DNA of 64,000 nucleotides from Sphingopyxis sp. H050 (GTDB lineage Bacteria; Pseudomonadota; Alphaproteobacteria; Sphingomonadales; Sphingomonadaceae): NCBI RefSeq assembly GCF_001468265.1, contig NZ_LNRZ01000007.1, positions 124,001 to 188,000 on the forward strand, in the 5' to 3' direction. Positions 34,113 through 42,901 of this stretch are shown here, piece after piece. The notes under the pieces were generated by a model. The model was not told where the DNA came from, made no database searches, and was given only the letters and a program-made list of their open reading frames with translations. The first letter of the stretch is position 1; every line of letters begins with the position of its first letter. The position numbers were made by a program, and so were the translations under genes.

Positions 34113-35240
34113 ATGCGCGCCGAAGCGCAGGATCATGTCGACACCATCAATGCCGCGCTGGCGCTGCTGCGCCGTTTCCTCGACTGGGACCGCGCGGTGC
34201 GCCGCCTCGACGAGCTGAACGCCAAGGTCGAAGACCCGACGCTATGGGACAATCCCAGGGCGGCGCAGGACGTCATGCGCGAACGCCGCCGCCTCGACGA
34301 GGCGATCACCGCGACGCGCGCCATCGAAAAAGAGCGTGATGACACGGTCGAGCTGATCGAGCTTGCCGAAATGGAGGGCGACGAGGCGCTGATCGACGAT
34401 GCGGTCGCCTCGCTGGCCGTGCTTGCGGCGCGCGCCGACGAGGACAAGATCAAGGCGTTGCTCGCGGGTGAAGCCGATGCCAACGACGCCTATATCGAAG
34501 TCCACGCCGGCGCCGGCGGCACCGAAAGTCAGGACTGGGCCGAAATGCTTCAGCGCATGTACAGCCGCTGGGCCGAAAAGCGCGGGTTCAAGGTCGAGCT
34601 GGTCGAATATCAGGCGGGCGAGCAGGCGGGCATCAAATCGGCGACGATGCTGGTCAAGGGCGAGAATGCCTATGGCTATGCCAAGACCGAGAGTGGCGTC
34701 CACCGCCTTGTCCGTATCTCGCCCTACGACAGCTCGGCGCGGCGCCACACCAGCTTTTCCAGCGTATGGGTCTATCCGGTGATCGACGACAATATCGAGA
34801 TCGAGATCAACGAGGGCGACCTCAAGATCGACACCTATCGCGCCTCGGGCGCGGGCGGCCAGCACGTCAACACGACCGATTCGGCGGTGCGCATCACGCA
34901 CATTCCGACCGGCATCGTCGTCGCCAGCCAGAACGACCGCTCGCAGCACAAGAACCGCGCGACCGCGATGGGGATGCTGAAAGCGCGCATGTACGAGGCC
35001 GAACTCCAGAAGCGCGAAGCCGCGGCGTCGGGCGAATATCAGGCCAAGACCGAGATCGGCTGGGGCCACCAGATCCGTTCCTATGTGCTCCAGCCGTACC
35101 AGCTGGTGAAGGATCTGCGTACCGGCGTGACGTCGACGGCGCCCGGCGACGTGCTCGACGGCGCGCTCGATCCCTTCATGGCCGCGGCGCTGTCGCAGAA
35201 GGTGACCGGCGAAAAGGTCGAGGTGGAGGACATCGATTGA
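34113..35240 (+). CDS. prfB: peptide chain release factor 2
   Basis: Terminates translation at UGA and UAA. 375 residues in one uninterrupted frame, so the +1 programmed frameshift at codon 26 of E. coli prfB is absent. The peptidyl-tRNA hydrolysis motif GGQ lies in ASGAGGQHVNTTDS; the anticodon-like tripeptide is SPY in RISPYDSSARRHTSF where E. coli has SPF. CAGGAG precedes the ATG at 34113; the frame is open further upstream into the PBP1A gene but without family similarity. Overlaps the next gene by 4 nt (TTGA). Confidence 0.96.
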   Translation: MRAEAQDHVDTINAALALLRRFLDWDRAVRRLDELNAKVEDPTLWDNPRAAQDVMRERRRLDEAITATRAIEKERDDTVELIELAEMEGDEALIDDAVASLAVLAARADEDKIKALLAGEADANDAYIEVHAGAGGTESQDWAEMLQRMYSRWAEKRGFKVELVEYQAGEQAGIKSATMLVKGENAYGYAKTESGVHRLVRISPYDSSARRHTSFSSVWVYPVIDDNIEIEINEGDLKIDTYRASGAGGQHVNTTDSAVRITHIPTGIVVASQNDRSQHKNRATAMGMLKARMYEAELQKREAAASGEYQAKTEIGWGHQIRSYVLQPYQLVKDLRTGVTSTAPGDVLDGALDPFMAAALSQKVTGEKVEVEDID

Positions 35241-35962
35241 TCCGAACCGCGGTCGCTTTCGCCGCATTGGCGGCGCTGCCGCTGCTCGGCGGGTGCGACG
35301 CGCCGTGGAGCGACGATGGCGAGCGGGTCGAAACCGCGCAGGAGTTTCCGCCGGCCGACCGCCCGGTCGCGCCGACCGTCTCGACCAAATGGTCGACCGA
35401 GGAGGCGCGCGACCGCGTCAACGAGGCCGACGACGTCATGGATTCGGCCGACGTCCGCCCGGGCATGACCGTGGCCGACATCGGCGCGGGTGACGGCTAT
35501 TACACGGTCCGCCTCGCGCCGCGTGTCGCCAGCACTGGCCGCGTGCTCGCGCAGGACATCCAGCCCGAAGTGATCGAGCGCCTCGCCGACCGCGTCGCGC
35601 GCGAACGGCTCGACAATGTCTCGCTGAAGCTCGGCGCGGTCGACGATCCGCGGCTGCCCGCGAACAGCTTCGATCGCGTGTTCATGGTCCATATGTATCA
35701 CGAGATCGGCGAGCCCTATGCCTTTCTGTGGCGGCTGCGCCCGGCGCTGCGCGCGGGCGGGCAGGTGATCGTCGTCGACGGCGACCGCCCGATCGCCGAT
35801 CATGGCACCCCCTTTCGATTGCTGGTCTGCGAGTTCGAGGCGGTCGGCTACAAGCTCGTTTCCTACGATGACAAGGCGCACGCCGGCGGCTATCTCGCGC
35901 GCTTCGTGCCCCAGGGCAAACGCCCGGCGCCCGACGCGATCACGGTCTGCAAGAACCCCTAA
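35237..35962 (+). CDS. class I SAM-dependent methyltransferase with lipoprotein signal
   Basis: 241 residues starting with TTG (35237), overlapping the prfB stop as TTGA; no ATG gives the N-terminus. It begins with a signal-like helix and a lipobox (ALPLLGGC, Cys about 20), then a Rossmann methyltransferase domain: motif I VADIGAGDGYYTVRLA, motif II region VLAQDI, motif IV FDRVFMVHMYHE. A predicted lipoprotein with a SAM-binding fold is odd because SAM is cytoplasmic. Similar proteins occur in other sphingomonads. Substrate unknown. Confidence 0.8.
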   Translation: MIRTAVAFAALAALPLLGGCDAPWSDDGERVETAQEFPPADRPVAPTVSTKWSTEEARDRVNEADDVMDSADVRPGMTVADIGAGDGYYTVRLAPRVASTGRVLAQDIQPEVIERLADRVARERLDNVSLKLGAVDDPRLPANSFDRVFMVHMYHEIGEPYAFLWRLRPALRAGGQVIVVDGDRPIADHGTPFRLLVCEFEAVGYKLVSYDDKAHAGGYLARFVPQGKRPAPDAITVCKNP

Positions 35963-36324
35963 TAGGTGAGGAGTTGGTCGGTCGGACCGGCTTCGGACAG
36001 GAAGCTGACGAGTCCGCCAGTGCGAACCTGCGGCACCAACTCGCTCGCCGTCATGCCGATAAGCGCCATGCCCGACTGGCAAACGATCAGGCGCACATCC
36101 ATCGCCATCGCCTCCGCGATCAGCGACACGAGGTCGGGCTGCCCCGCGGCGCGCCGGCCGATGTCGCCATCGAACGCGACGGGGGTGCGGAGCAGCGCTG
36201 CAGCCTCGCCCTGCAGGAAGATGCGCGCCGGACGGCCCAGCGCCGCCGCGGCTGCGGCGGCTTCGAGCGCTGCATAGAAACGCTGGCCGTCGGCCGATGC
36301 GACGATGATATTCAGCCCCGGCAT
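35959..36324 (-). CDS. DsrE/DsrF-like family protein
   Basis: 121-residue single-domain protein of the DsrE fold (sulfur-relay and related proteins): MPGLNIIVASADGQRFYAAL, then a central VRLIVCQSGMALIGM with a Cys at the position often used for persulfide transfer, and a C-terminal SELVPQVRTGGLVSFLSEA. The start at 36324 lies inside the ThiF/MoeB-like gene, so the two overlap by 13 bp and are co-translated. Its stop overlaps that of the convergent methyltransferase gene (CTAA). Role in sulfur transfer is an inference from fold and neighbour. Confidence 0.75.
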   Translation of the reverse strand: MPGLNIIVASADGQRFYAALEAAAAAAALGRPARIFLQGEAAALLRTPVAFDGDIGRRAAGQPDLVSLIAEAMAMDVRLIVCQSGMALIGMTASELVPQVRTGGLVSFLSEAGPTDQLLTY

Positions 36325-37064
36325 ATCGGGCACTCCGGTTCCTTGGCGACGCTGACCTCGCGCCAACGGCGCTCGAGCATGTCGACGATCGCGAGCTTGC
36401 CCGCGAGCGGCTGCCCCCAACCGGTGAGCGCCCGCACCGACTCGAGCGCCGCCATCGTCCCGATCATCCCTGCGAGCGCTCCCATCACACCCTGTTCGGC
36501 GCAGTTGATGCCCGGGCGGTCGGGATCGTCGCCGACCAGGCAGGCATAGCATGGGCTGTCGGGGCGCCAGCCTTGATAGAGCGCTATCTGTCCTTCGAAC
36601 GCGCCGATCGCGGCCGAAAGCAGAGGGGTTTCGAGCGCCACTGCGGCGCGATTGACGCTAAGCCGCGTAGCGAAATTATCGCAGCCGTCGAGGATGAGGG
36701 TTGCGCCTGCAAGCAGTGCTTCGGCATTGCCCGCACCAAGGCGCTGCGCGACCGCGACCGCCTCGACATGCGGATTGATCCGCCGCGCGGCATCGGCCGC
36801 GACTTCGGCTTTAAGCGACCCGATATCGGCGTCGGTGAACAGCGGCTGGCGTTGCAGGTTCGACAGTTCGACATGGTCATGGTCGATGATCGTCAGCCTG
36901 CCGACGCCCGCGGCGGCCAGATAGGTGATCGCCGGACAGCCGATCCCGCCCGCGCCGATGATCGCGACATGCGCGGCCTTGAGCTTCGTCTGCCCCGCGC
37001 CGCCGAAAGCGGGCAGGATGATCTGGCGCGCATAGCGGTCGAGTTCGGCGTCGCCGAGCAACAC
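36312..37064 (-). CDS. E1-like adenylyltransferase of the HesA/MoeB/ThiF family
   Basis: 250-residue enzyme that adenylates the C-terminal Gly-Gly of a small ubiquitin-like sulfur carrier. ATP-binding motif IIGAGGIGCPAITYLAAAGVG, the arginine-finger region NLQRQPLFTDADIG, the DGCDNFATR loop, and a zinc site CYAC...CPIC at the C-terminus are visible. No rhodanese domain and no ThiS/MoaD partner lie nearby. It follows dut directly and overlaps the DsrE-like gene, suggesting a cysteine-sulfur relay pair. Confidence 0.9.
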   Translation of the reverse strand: MLLGDAELDRYARQIILPAFGGAGQTKLKAAHVAIIGAGGIGCPAITYLAAAGVGRLTIIDHDHVELSNLQRQPLFTDADIGSLKAEVAADAARRINPHVEAVAVAQRLGAGNAEALLAGATLILDGCDNFATRLSVNRAAVALETPLLSAAIGAFEGQIALYQGWRPDSPCYACLVGDDPDRPGINCAEQGVMGALAGMIGTMAALESVRALTGWGQPLAGKLAIVDMLERRWREVSVAKEPECPICRG

Positions 37065-37625
37065 CTATTCGCCCGGCTGGCGCGTCTTCATCGCCGACAG
37101 CGAGCCGACATTTTCGGGGATATTGTCATCCTCGATCACGTCGTCGCTGGCGTCGCTGGCAACGCCGGTCGAGCCGAAGCCGCCCGCGCCGCGCGCGGTT
37201 TCGTCGAGCGTCTCGACCTCGGCGAAGGTGGCGCGCTGGACAGGGGCGGGAACCAGCTGGGCAATGCGGTCGCCGCGCGCGATCTCGAAATTGTCCTCCG
37301 ACAGGTTCGCGAGGATCACCTTGATTTCGCCGCGATAATCGCTGTCGATCGTACCCGGCGTGTTGAGACACGTGATGCCATATTTGAGCGCGAGGCCCGA
37401 ACGCGGGCGCACCTGCACCTCGTAACCCGGCGGGATCGCCATTGCGAAGCCGGTCGCGACCGCATGGCGCGCCCCGGGGCGCAGCGTCAGCGTTTCGGCC
37501 GCGACGACGTCCATCCCCGCCGCGCCGCCCGATGCATAAGCGGGCAGGGGCAGGCCGCCGCCGTTCGGCAGACGCTGGATAGCAATCTCAATCGGTTTGA
37601 GCGGGTGCGCGGATTTCGAGCTCAT
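37065..37625 (-). CDS. dut: deoxyuridine 5'-triphosphate nucleotidohydrolase
   Basis: Trimeric dUTPase that keeps uracil out of DNA and supplies dUMP. Motifs 1-5 are readable: [36 protein letters not shown] and GGFGSTG. The family normally ends at motif 5, but here about 33 acidic residues follow ([20 protein letters not shown] and more), giving 186 residues. The ATG at 37625 lies 38 bp inside coaBC, so the two are coupled; no later ATG precedes the fold. coaBC-dut linkage is common in Proteobacteria. Confidence 0.94.
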   Translation of the reverse strand: MSSKSAHPLKPIEIAIQRLPNGGGLPLPAYASGGAAGMDVVAAETLTLRPGARHAVATGFAMAIPPGYEVQVRPRSGLALKYGITCLNTPGTIDSDYRGEIKVILANLSEDNFEIARGDRIAQLVPAPVQRATFAEVETLDETARGAGGFGSTGVASDASDDVIEDDNIPENVGSLSAMKTRQPGE

Positions 37626-38850
37626 CGGCGATCTTTTCCATCAATTTGCGGGCCACGGCGTCCTTGGGCAGCCGGTCCCAGCTGTCTACGCCCTTATTGC
37701 TAACGATATGTACGCGGTTCGTCTCGCCCCCCATCGGATCGGCGGACACGTCATTGGCGACGATCCAGTCGCAGCCCTTGCGCACAAGCTTGGCCTTGGC
37801 ATGCGCGATGACGTCATTGGTTTCGGCGGCGAAGCCGATCAACAGCGGCGGGCGCTGGGCGCTTTTCGCGACGCCAGCGAGAATATCGGGATTTTCGGCG
37901 AGCGCGAGCGGCGGGACGGCCCCACTGCCGTCCTTCTTGATCTTCTGCGGCGCCGTGTCGGCAGCGCGCCAGTCGGCGACGGCGGCGACCATGACCGCGG
38001 CATCGACGGGCAGGCCCTGTTCGACCTCGGCCGCCATTTCGGTTGCGGTCTCGACGTCGACGCGGATCACGCCGGGGGGCGTCGGTAGATCGACGGGCCC
38101 CGCGATCAGCAGCACCTCGGCGCCGGCCTCGGCGGCAGCAGCGGCAATCGCGAAGCCCTGTTTCCCGCTCGACCGGTTGGCGATGTAGCGCACCGGGTCG
38201 ATCGGCTCGTGCGTCGGCCCGGCGGTGATCAGGATGCGGCGGCCGAACAGCGGGCGATGGTTCGCGGGGGCAAAGTCAGGCTGGCCGGTCAGCGGGATCG
38301 GCGGCGGCGCGTCCTTCAGCGCCTTGTCGATCGCGTCCTTGATCGCCTGCGGTTCGGGCAGGCGGCCGGGACCATATTCGCCGCATGCCATTTCGCCCTC
38401 GTCGGGCTCCATCACCGTCACGCCGTCGCCGCGCAGGGTCGCGACATTGCGACGCGTTGCGGGGTGCAGCCACATGCGCACGTTCATCGCGGGCGCGGCG
38501 AGCACCGGCTTGTCGGTCGCCAGCAGTAAAGTGGTTGCCAGATCGTCGGCGATGCCCGCCGCCATCTTTGCCAGCAGATCGGCGGTGGCGGGCGCGACGA
38601 CGACAAGGTCGGCCTCGCGGCTCAGCTGGATATGCCCCATCTCGACCTCATCCTTCAGGTCGAAAAGATTTGTATATACTTTATTCTCGGACAGCGCGGC
38701 GAGGGTCAGCGGGGTCACGAATTGTTCACCGGCGCGGGTCAGGACGCAGCGGACGACATATCCCGACTTCCGGAGCAGGCGGACGAGCTCGATCGCCTTA
38801 TAGGCCGCGATCCCGCCCCCGATGATCAGCAATATGCGCGGAGCGGCCAT
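37588..38850 (-). CDS. coaBC: bifunctional phosphopantothenoylcysteine decarboxylase / phosphopantothenate-cysteine ligase
   Basis: Catalyses two consecutive steps of coenzyme A synthesis. The N-terminal CoaC flavoprotein has [12 protein letters not shown], the FMN/substrate motif PAMNVRMW and the active-site lid cysteine in [10 protein letters not shown]. The C-terminal CoaB half has [22 protein letters not shown]. 420 residues, standard size. Ends 38 bp inside dut. In relatives it follows ubiB; here two surface-glycan genes intervene. Confidence 0.95.
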   Translation of the reverse strand: MAAPRILLIIGGGIAAYKAIELVRLLRKSGYVVRCVLTRAGEQFVTPLTLAALSENKVYTNLFDLKDEVEMGHIQLSREADLVVVAPATADLLAKMAAGIADDLATTLLLATDKPVLAAPAMNVRMWLHPATRRNVATLRGDGVTVMEPDEGEMACGEYGPGRLPEPQAIKDAIDKALKDAPPPIPLTGQPDFAPANHRPLFGRRILITAGPTHEPIDPVRYIANRSSGKQGFAIAAAAAEAGAEVLLIAGPVDLPTPPGVIRVDVETATEMAAEVEQGLPVDAAVMVAAVADWRAADTAPQKIKKDGSGAVPPLALAENPDILAGVAKSAQRPPLLIGFAAETNDVIAHAKAKLVRKGCDWIVANDVSADPMGGETNRVHIVSNKGVDSWDRLPKDAVARKLMEKIADELEIRAPAQTD

Positions 38851-38901
38851 GCGGGTCCATTCTGTTCGCGAAACCGGAGGCCCGATTCCTTTGCCGCCTA
38901 G

Positions 38902-40011
38902 TTATGCCGAGCGGGGCGCCGGTTCAAGCAGCGGCGCTCTCAGCGCGCGGACGAGCGCGCCGAAGGCAGCAGGGGCAAAGACCAGCCCGACGAACAGGGT
39001 GGGGACGACGAGCATTCCCCAATAGTCGTTGTCGGGCCGGGCGAAGAGCATGAAGGCGGCGGCATAGCCGACCTGCACGATCAGGCCCAGTGTGCCGAGG
39101 CGCGAGCGCCACGTGAGCCAGCCGAGCAGCGCGAGCGGCACGAGCACCGCGGCGACCCATTGCGGCGCGCCGAAGCGCAGCACCGAACTGTTGTGGACGA
39201 AGCGGATGTAATTGTTCCAGCCATTGAGCCCCATCCAGCCCGCGCCGCCGATATCGTCGGGGCGCACGACATCGGCAACCGCGGCCGCATGAAGCGCCAG
39301 TCCGGCGGCGAAAGCGATCCCGATCGTGACCCAGGCGGCGACGGCTTTCCAGTTGCGGTCGATCAGCGCAACCAGGCCGAACAGCATAGCGACGGGCAGC
39401 ACCGTCTCGCGGATCGCCAGCGCCGCAGCGATCACCGCCATGGCCGCCCATGGCTTGTCGGGGCGGTGCAGCGCCAGCGCGATCGCAATCAGCACGCCGG
39501 CGATCACCTCATGCATCAGCACCCATTGGCCCGACATGACCTGACCGAGGTTGATCGCGATCAGCAGCACGCCGAAGCGCGCATAAGCAGGCAGGCCGGC
39601 CTCGCTCGTCAATCGTCGGCGCCAGAGGATCAGCGCGATGAGGCCAAGCAGGCTTGTCATAACCGTCCCGGCGGGAAGGCCGATCTTGCTGAGCAGCGTT
39701 TCCAGCGTCGGCGGCCGCACCGCGACGAAGGGGCGGAGCGGATAGCCGTAGCGGCGATGCTCCTCGGCGACCGCCTCATAATAGGATTGCCCCTCCTCCA
39801 TCTTGCGCAGCACTTTCAGGTACAGCGCGTGATCGCCGATCATCCCCTCTTCCTTGGCCAGCAAAGGGGTTTCCATATTGAGCTGGCGCGGCGCGCGCTT
39901 CTCGACCATCCCGAGGATGATCAGCGCCGCAAGCAGCGCGAGCAGAAGCGCCGCGACCGGGCGCGAGACGCCCGCAAGGCGGCTCCAGCCGATCGTTTGC
40001 GCCCCGGTCAT
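38902..40011 (-). CDS. polytopic membrane protein, probable GT-C-like glycan protein
   Basis: 369 residues with about ten hydrophobic helices and a periplasmic loop after the first helix (MEEGQSYYEAVAEEHRRYGY). I do not recognise a named family with certainty; topology and partner resemble membrane proteins of cell-surface glycopolymer synthesis (GT-C-like). It starts at 40011 with an ATGA overlap of the GT2-GtrA gene, so the two act as a unit. A loop contains the acidic residues ADVVRPDDIGGAG. Predicted role: transfer or handling of a lipid-linked sugar (inference). Confidence 0.6.
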   Translation of the reverse strand: MTGAQTIGWSRLAGVSRPVAALLLALLAALIILGMVEKRAPRQLNMETPLLAKEEGMIGDHALYLKVLRKMEEGQSYYEAVAEEHRRYGYPLRPFVAVRPPTLETLLSKIGLPAGTVMTSLLGLIALILWRRRLTSEAGLPAYARFGVLLIAINLGQVMSGQWVLMHEVIAGVLIAIALALHRPDKPWAAMAVIAAALAIRETVLPVAMLFGLVALIDRNWKAVAAWVTIGIAFAAGLALHAAAVADVVRPDDIGGAGWMGLNGWNNYIRFVHNSSVLRFGAPQWVAAVLVPLALLGWLTWRSRLGTLGLIVQVGYAAAFMLFARPDNDYWGMLVVPTLFVGLVFAPAAFGALVRALRAPLLEPAPRSA

Positions 40012-41135
40012 TTTCGCCAAGTCAGCGCCGACGACATCGCGAAATTCCAGATCGCGCCGACGAGCACGCCGGCGACGCCCGCGACCCACCAGCGTTCGTC
40101 ATGCCCGGCCATCCAGGTGCCGATGCCGATGTTGGCGACCGCGCCGAGCGCCGAGATCGCATAGAAGCTCGCCAGCCCGCCGAGGACGCGCCAGCCCTGG
40201 AGCTTGCGGTCGGCATAGGTGAAGCTGTTGTTGAGGAAGAAGTTGAACGCGATCGCGACGATGACCGCCCCGGTCTGCGCGGTCAGGAAGCTGTCGCCGA
40301 GGCCGAGCAGCGCGCGCAGCACCGCAAGATGGACGAAGACGCCAAGCCCGCCGACCATCAGGAATTTGAGGAGGCGGACGGGGATGAACCGGCCGATCGT
40401 CTTGTCGGCGATCAGCTCGGCATATTCGGCGATCACGCGGACGCCGATCTTGCTTTCGCCGGCCTCGCGGGTGCGGAACGTATAGGGGACTTCGGCGACC
40501 TTGAGAGCGGTTGGGCTCGACGCCAATATGTCGAGCAGGATCTTGAAGCCGATCGCCGACAGGCGCGGCAACGCGCGTTCGAAGGCGTCGCGGCGCACTG
40601 CGAAAAAGCCGCTCATCGGGTCGCTGACATCGGTGCGGAGCGCGATCTGGCCGGCGCGGGTGGCGAGGCGGCTCATGCGGACGCGGCCCCGGTCCCAGTC
40701 GCCGGTGCCGCCGCCGTCGACATAGCGGGTGCCGACGGCGATTTCGGCGCCATCCTTTTCAATCGCGTCGATCAGCCGGGGCAGCGCGTCTTCGCTGTGC
40801 TGGAGGTCGCCGTCCATCACTGCGATCACCGGCGCGGCGGTTGCGAGAATGCCCTCGATCACCGCCGACGACAGCCCGCGGCGGCCGACGCGCTGGACGA
40901 CGCGGACGTGGCGCGAGGAGCGGCCGATGCGGCGCACGAGATCGCTGGTGCCGTCGGGCGAATTATCGTCGACGAACACGACTTCCCAGCCGCGCCCGGC
41001 GAGGACGACCGACAATCTCTCGATCAGCTTCTCGACATTGGCGGCTTCGTTGAGCGTCGGCACCACGACGGCGACTTCGAGCGGAAGCGTGTCGACCGGA
41101 AGGATCGGGTCGGCGAGAAATCTGTCGTGGCGCAT
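40008..41135 (-). CDS. dolichol-phosphate-mannose-synthase-like GT2 fused to GtrA
   Basis: 375 residues. The N-terminal GT2 domain (about 20-240) has VAVVVPTLNEAANVEKLI, the nucleotide-sugar Asp in VVFVDDNSPDGTSD and the metal-site VMDGDLQHSED. The C-terminal GtrA domain has four transmembrane helices (FLMVGGLGVFVHLAVLRALL, FNFFLNNSFTYADRK). Such fusions make polyprenyl-phosphate-sugar and help flip it for O-antigen or glycan modification. Translationally coupled to the next membrane protein. Sugar unknown. Confidence 0.9.
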   Translation of the reverse strand: MRHDRFLADPILPVDTLPLEVAVVVPTLNEAANVEKLIERLSVVLAGRGWEVVFVDDNSPDGTSDLVRRIGRSSRHVRVVQRVGRRGLSSAVIEGILATAAPVIAVMDGDLQHSEDALPRLIDAIEKDGAEIAVGTRYVDGGGTGDWDRGRVRMSRLATRAGQIALRTDVSDPMSGFFAVRRDAFERALPRLSAIGFKILLDILASSPTALKVAEVPYTFRTREAGESKIGVRVIAEYAELIADKTIGRFIPVRLLKFLMVGGLGVFVHLAVLRALLGLGDSFLTAQTGAVIVAIAFNFFLNNSFTYADRKLQGWRVLGGLASFYAISALGAVANIGIGTWMAGHDERWWVAGVAGVLVGAIWNFAMSSALTWRK

Positions 41136-41235
41136 GAACCCTCGGTTTGTGCCGGACGACGGTCCGGGGTTTGTCGAGGATCCGCCCTAGCGAAACAGGG
41201 TAAATATCCGGTAACCAGAGATGGGGAAGTGCCGC

Positions 41236-42780
41236 TCAGCCAAGCCATTGCAGCAGGCCGGCGCCCGCGGCCGCGCCGAGGATCGCGGTCAGCGCATAGC
41301 GCCACCATGTCCGCCGTTCGCTCTTGTCCCACATCAGCCTGATGTCGGGCAGCGGCGGCGCCGGCGGCGCGGCGCCCTTGCGGGGCAATTGCTCGTCGAG
41401 GCGGCGGATGATGTCGGGGATCAGCGCCAGCGTCTTGCCCTGTTCGCGCAGGCCGTCGGCGAGCGCGGCTTCGGGGCCGAGCTCGTCGCGGATCCATTCG
41501 CGCACGAAGGGACCCGAGACGTCCCACATGTTGATCTTGGGATTAAGCATCGTCGCGACGCCCTCGACCATCACCATCGTCTTTTGCAGCAGCAGCAGGT
41601 GCGGCTGCGTCTGCATGTCGAAGTCGCGCGTGATCGCGAACAGCCCGTCGAGCATCTGGCCGACCGAAAGTTCGCTCACCGGCTTGCCGCGCATCGGCTC
41701 GCCGACTGCGCGGAGCGCCGTCGCGAATTCCTCGACGCTGTGGTAATCGGGCACATATTGGGCCTCGAAATGGATTTCGGCGACGCGGCGGTAGTTGCCC
41801 GTGGTCAACCCGTAGAGGATTTCGGCGAGCCAATAGCGCGCCTGCCGGTTGATCCGTCCCATGATGCCGAAATCGACGGCAGCAATCGTGCCGTCAGCCT
41901 TCACGAACAAATTGCCCTGGTGTATGTCGGCGTGGAAGAAGCCTTCGGCGATCGCCTGGCGGAGGAAGGCGTTGACCAGGTTCGCCGACAGCTTCTCCAT
42001 ATCGTGTCCAGCGGCAATCAGCGCCTCGCGATGCGAAATCTTGATCCCGTCGATCCAGCTCATCGTCATCACGCGGCTGGCGGTGCGGTCCCAGTCGATC
42101 GCGGGAATTTCATAGGTTGGCACGCCGACCATCGCGTCGGCGAGTTCGGACGCCGAGGCCGCCTCGCGCCTGAGGTCGAGCTCGCGCAGCGTCCAGCGGC
42201 GGAAATTGGCTATCACCTCGCGCGGGCGCAGCCGCTTCGCTTCGCCGCCGAAAGCCTCGAGATGGGCGGCCGCCCATTCATAGGTTTCGATATCGCGCGC
42301 GAACTGCTTGTCGATGCCGGGGCGGCGGACCTTGACCGCCACCTTACGGCCGTCGGTCGTCACCGCGCGGTGGACCTGTGCGATCGAAGCCGAGCCGACG
42401 GGTTCGGGATCGAATTCCCTGTAGAGGCTTTCCAGCGGGACTTCGAAGACCGTCTCGATCTCCTGCCGGATACGCTCGAACGCGACGGGCGCGAGGGCAT
42501 CCTGCAGGCTCAGAAGGTTGCGCGCAGCGTCTTCGCCGACGAGGTCGGGGCGCGTCGCGAGCGTCTGGCCGAGCTTGACCGCGGCGGGGCCGATCGCCTG
42601 GAACGCCGCGGCATAGTCAGGTATTTTCGGCTGGATCGTGCCGAGCCGCGCGATCCTGCACAGCCGCTTGACCCCCGGCGGGGTCTGCGGCGCCGTCTCG
42701 ATCCCGCGCAGCGCCCCGTGGCGCGCGAGGATGCGGCCCCACTTCAGCAGGCGGACGATATGGGTGACGGGTCGGGTCAT
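41236..42780 (-). CDS. ubiB: UbiB/ABC1 atypical kinase of ubiquinone synthesis
   Basis: 514-residue member of the UbiB/ADCK family, needed for ubiquinone biosynthesis as an ATPase/kinase-like component. The family hallmark KxGQ motif is AVKLGQTLATRPDLVG, followed by the Ala-rich loop PVGSASIAQVHRA, the invariant VAVKVRRP lysine, the catalytic HADIHQGN and the DFG-like VDFGIMGR. Two C-terminal helices (YALTAILGAAAGAGLLQWL) anchor it in the membrane. It follows ubiE on the same strand with an inverted-repeat element between them. Confidence 0.95.
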   Translation of the reverse strand: MTRPVTHIVRLLKWGRILARHGALRGIETAPQTPPGVKRLCRIARLGTIQPKIPDYAAAFQAIGPAAVKLGQTLATRPDLVGEDAARNLLSLQDALAPVAFERIRQEIETVFEVPLESLYREFDPEPVGSASIAQVHRAVTTDGRKVAVKVRRPGIDKQFARDIETYEWAAAHLEAFGGEAKRLRPREVIANFRRWTLRELDLRREAASASELADAMVGVPTYEIPAIDWDRTASRVMTMSWIDGIKISHREALIAAGHDMEKLSANLVNAFLRQAIAEGFFHADIHQGNLFVKADGTIAAVDFGIMGRINRQARYWLAEILYGLTTGNYRRVAEIHFEAQYVPDYHSVEEFATALRAVGEPMRGKPVSELSVGQMLDGLFAITRDFDMQTQPHLLLLQKTMVMVEGVATMLNPKINMWDVSGPFVREWIRDELGPEAALADGLREQGKTLALIPDIIRRLDEQLPRKGAAPPAPPLPDIRLMWDKSERRTWWRYALTAILGAAAGAGLLQWLG

Positions 42781-42787
42781 GCGCAGT

Positions 42788-42884
42788 CCCCCTCCCGCTT
42801 GCGGGAGGGGCTAGGGGAGGGCATGTCGAAGTCGGCGCTGTCCAAACAGGCCCTCCCCCGACCCCTCCCGCAGGCGGGAGGGGA
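42788..42884. repeat. intergenic inverted-repeat element, family B (copy 1)
   Basis: CCCCTCCCGCTTGCGGGAGG at the left and CCCCTCCCGCAGGCGGGAGG at the right are each a hairpin and pair with each other; GGGGAGGGC and GCCCTCCCC form an inner pair around an unrelated spacer. It sits between ubiE and ubiB and will be transcribed with them. A closely similar copy is at 56189-56286. Confidence 0.8.
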
Positions 42885-42901
42885 GAAGCTAGAGCCGGCT
42901 C

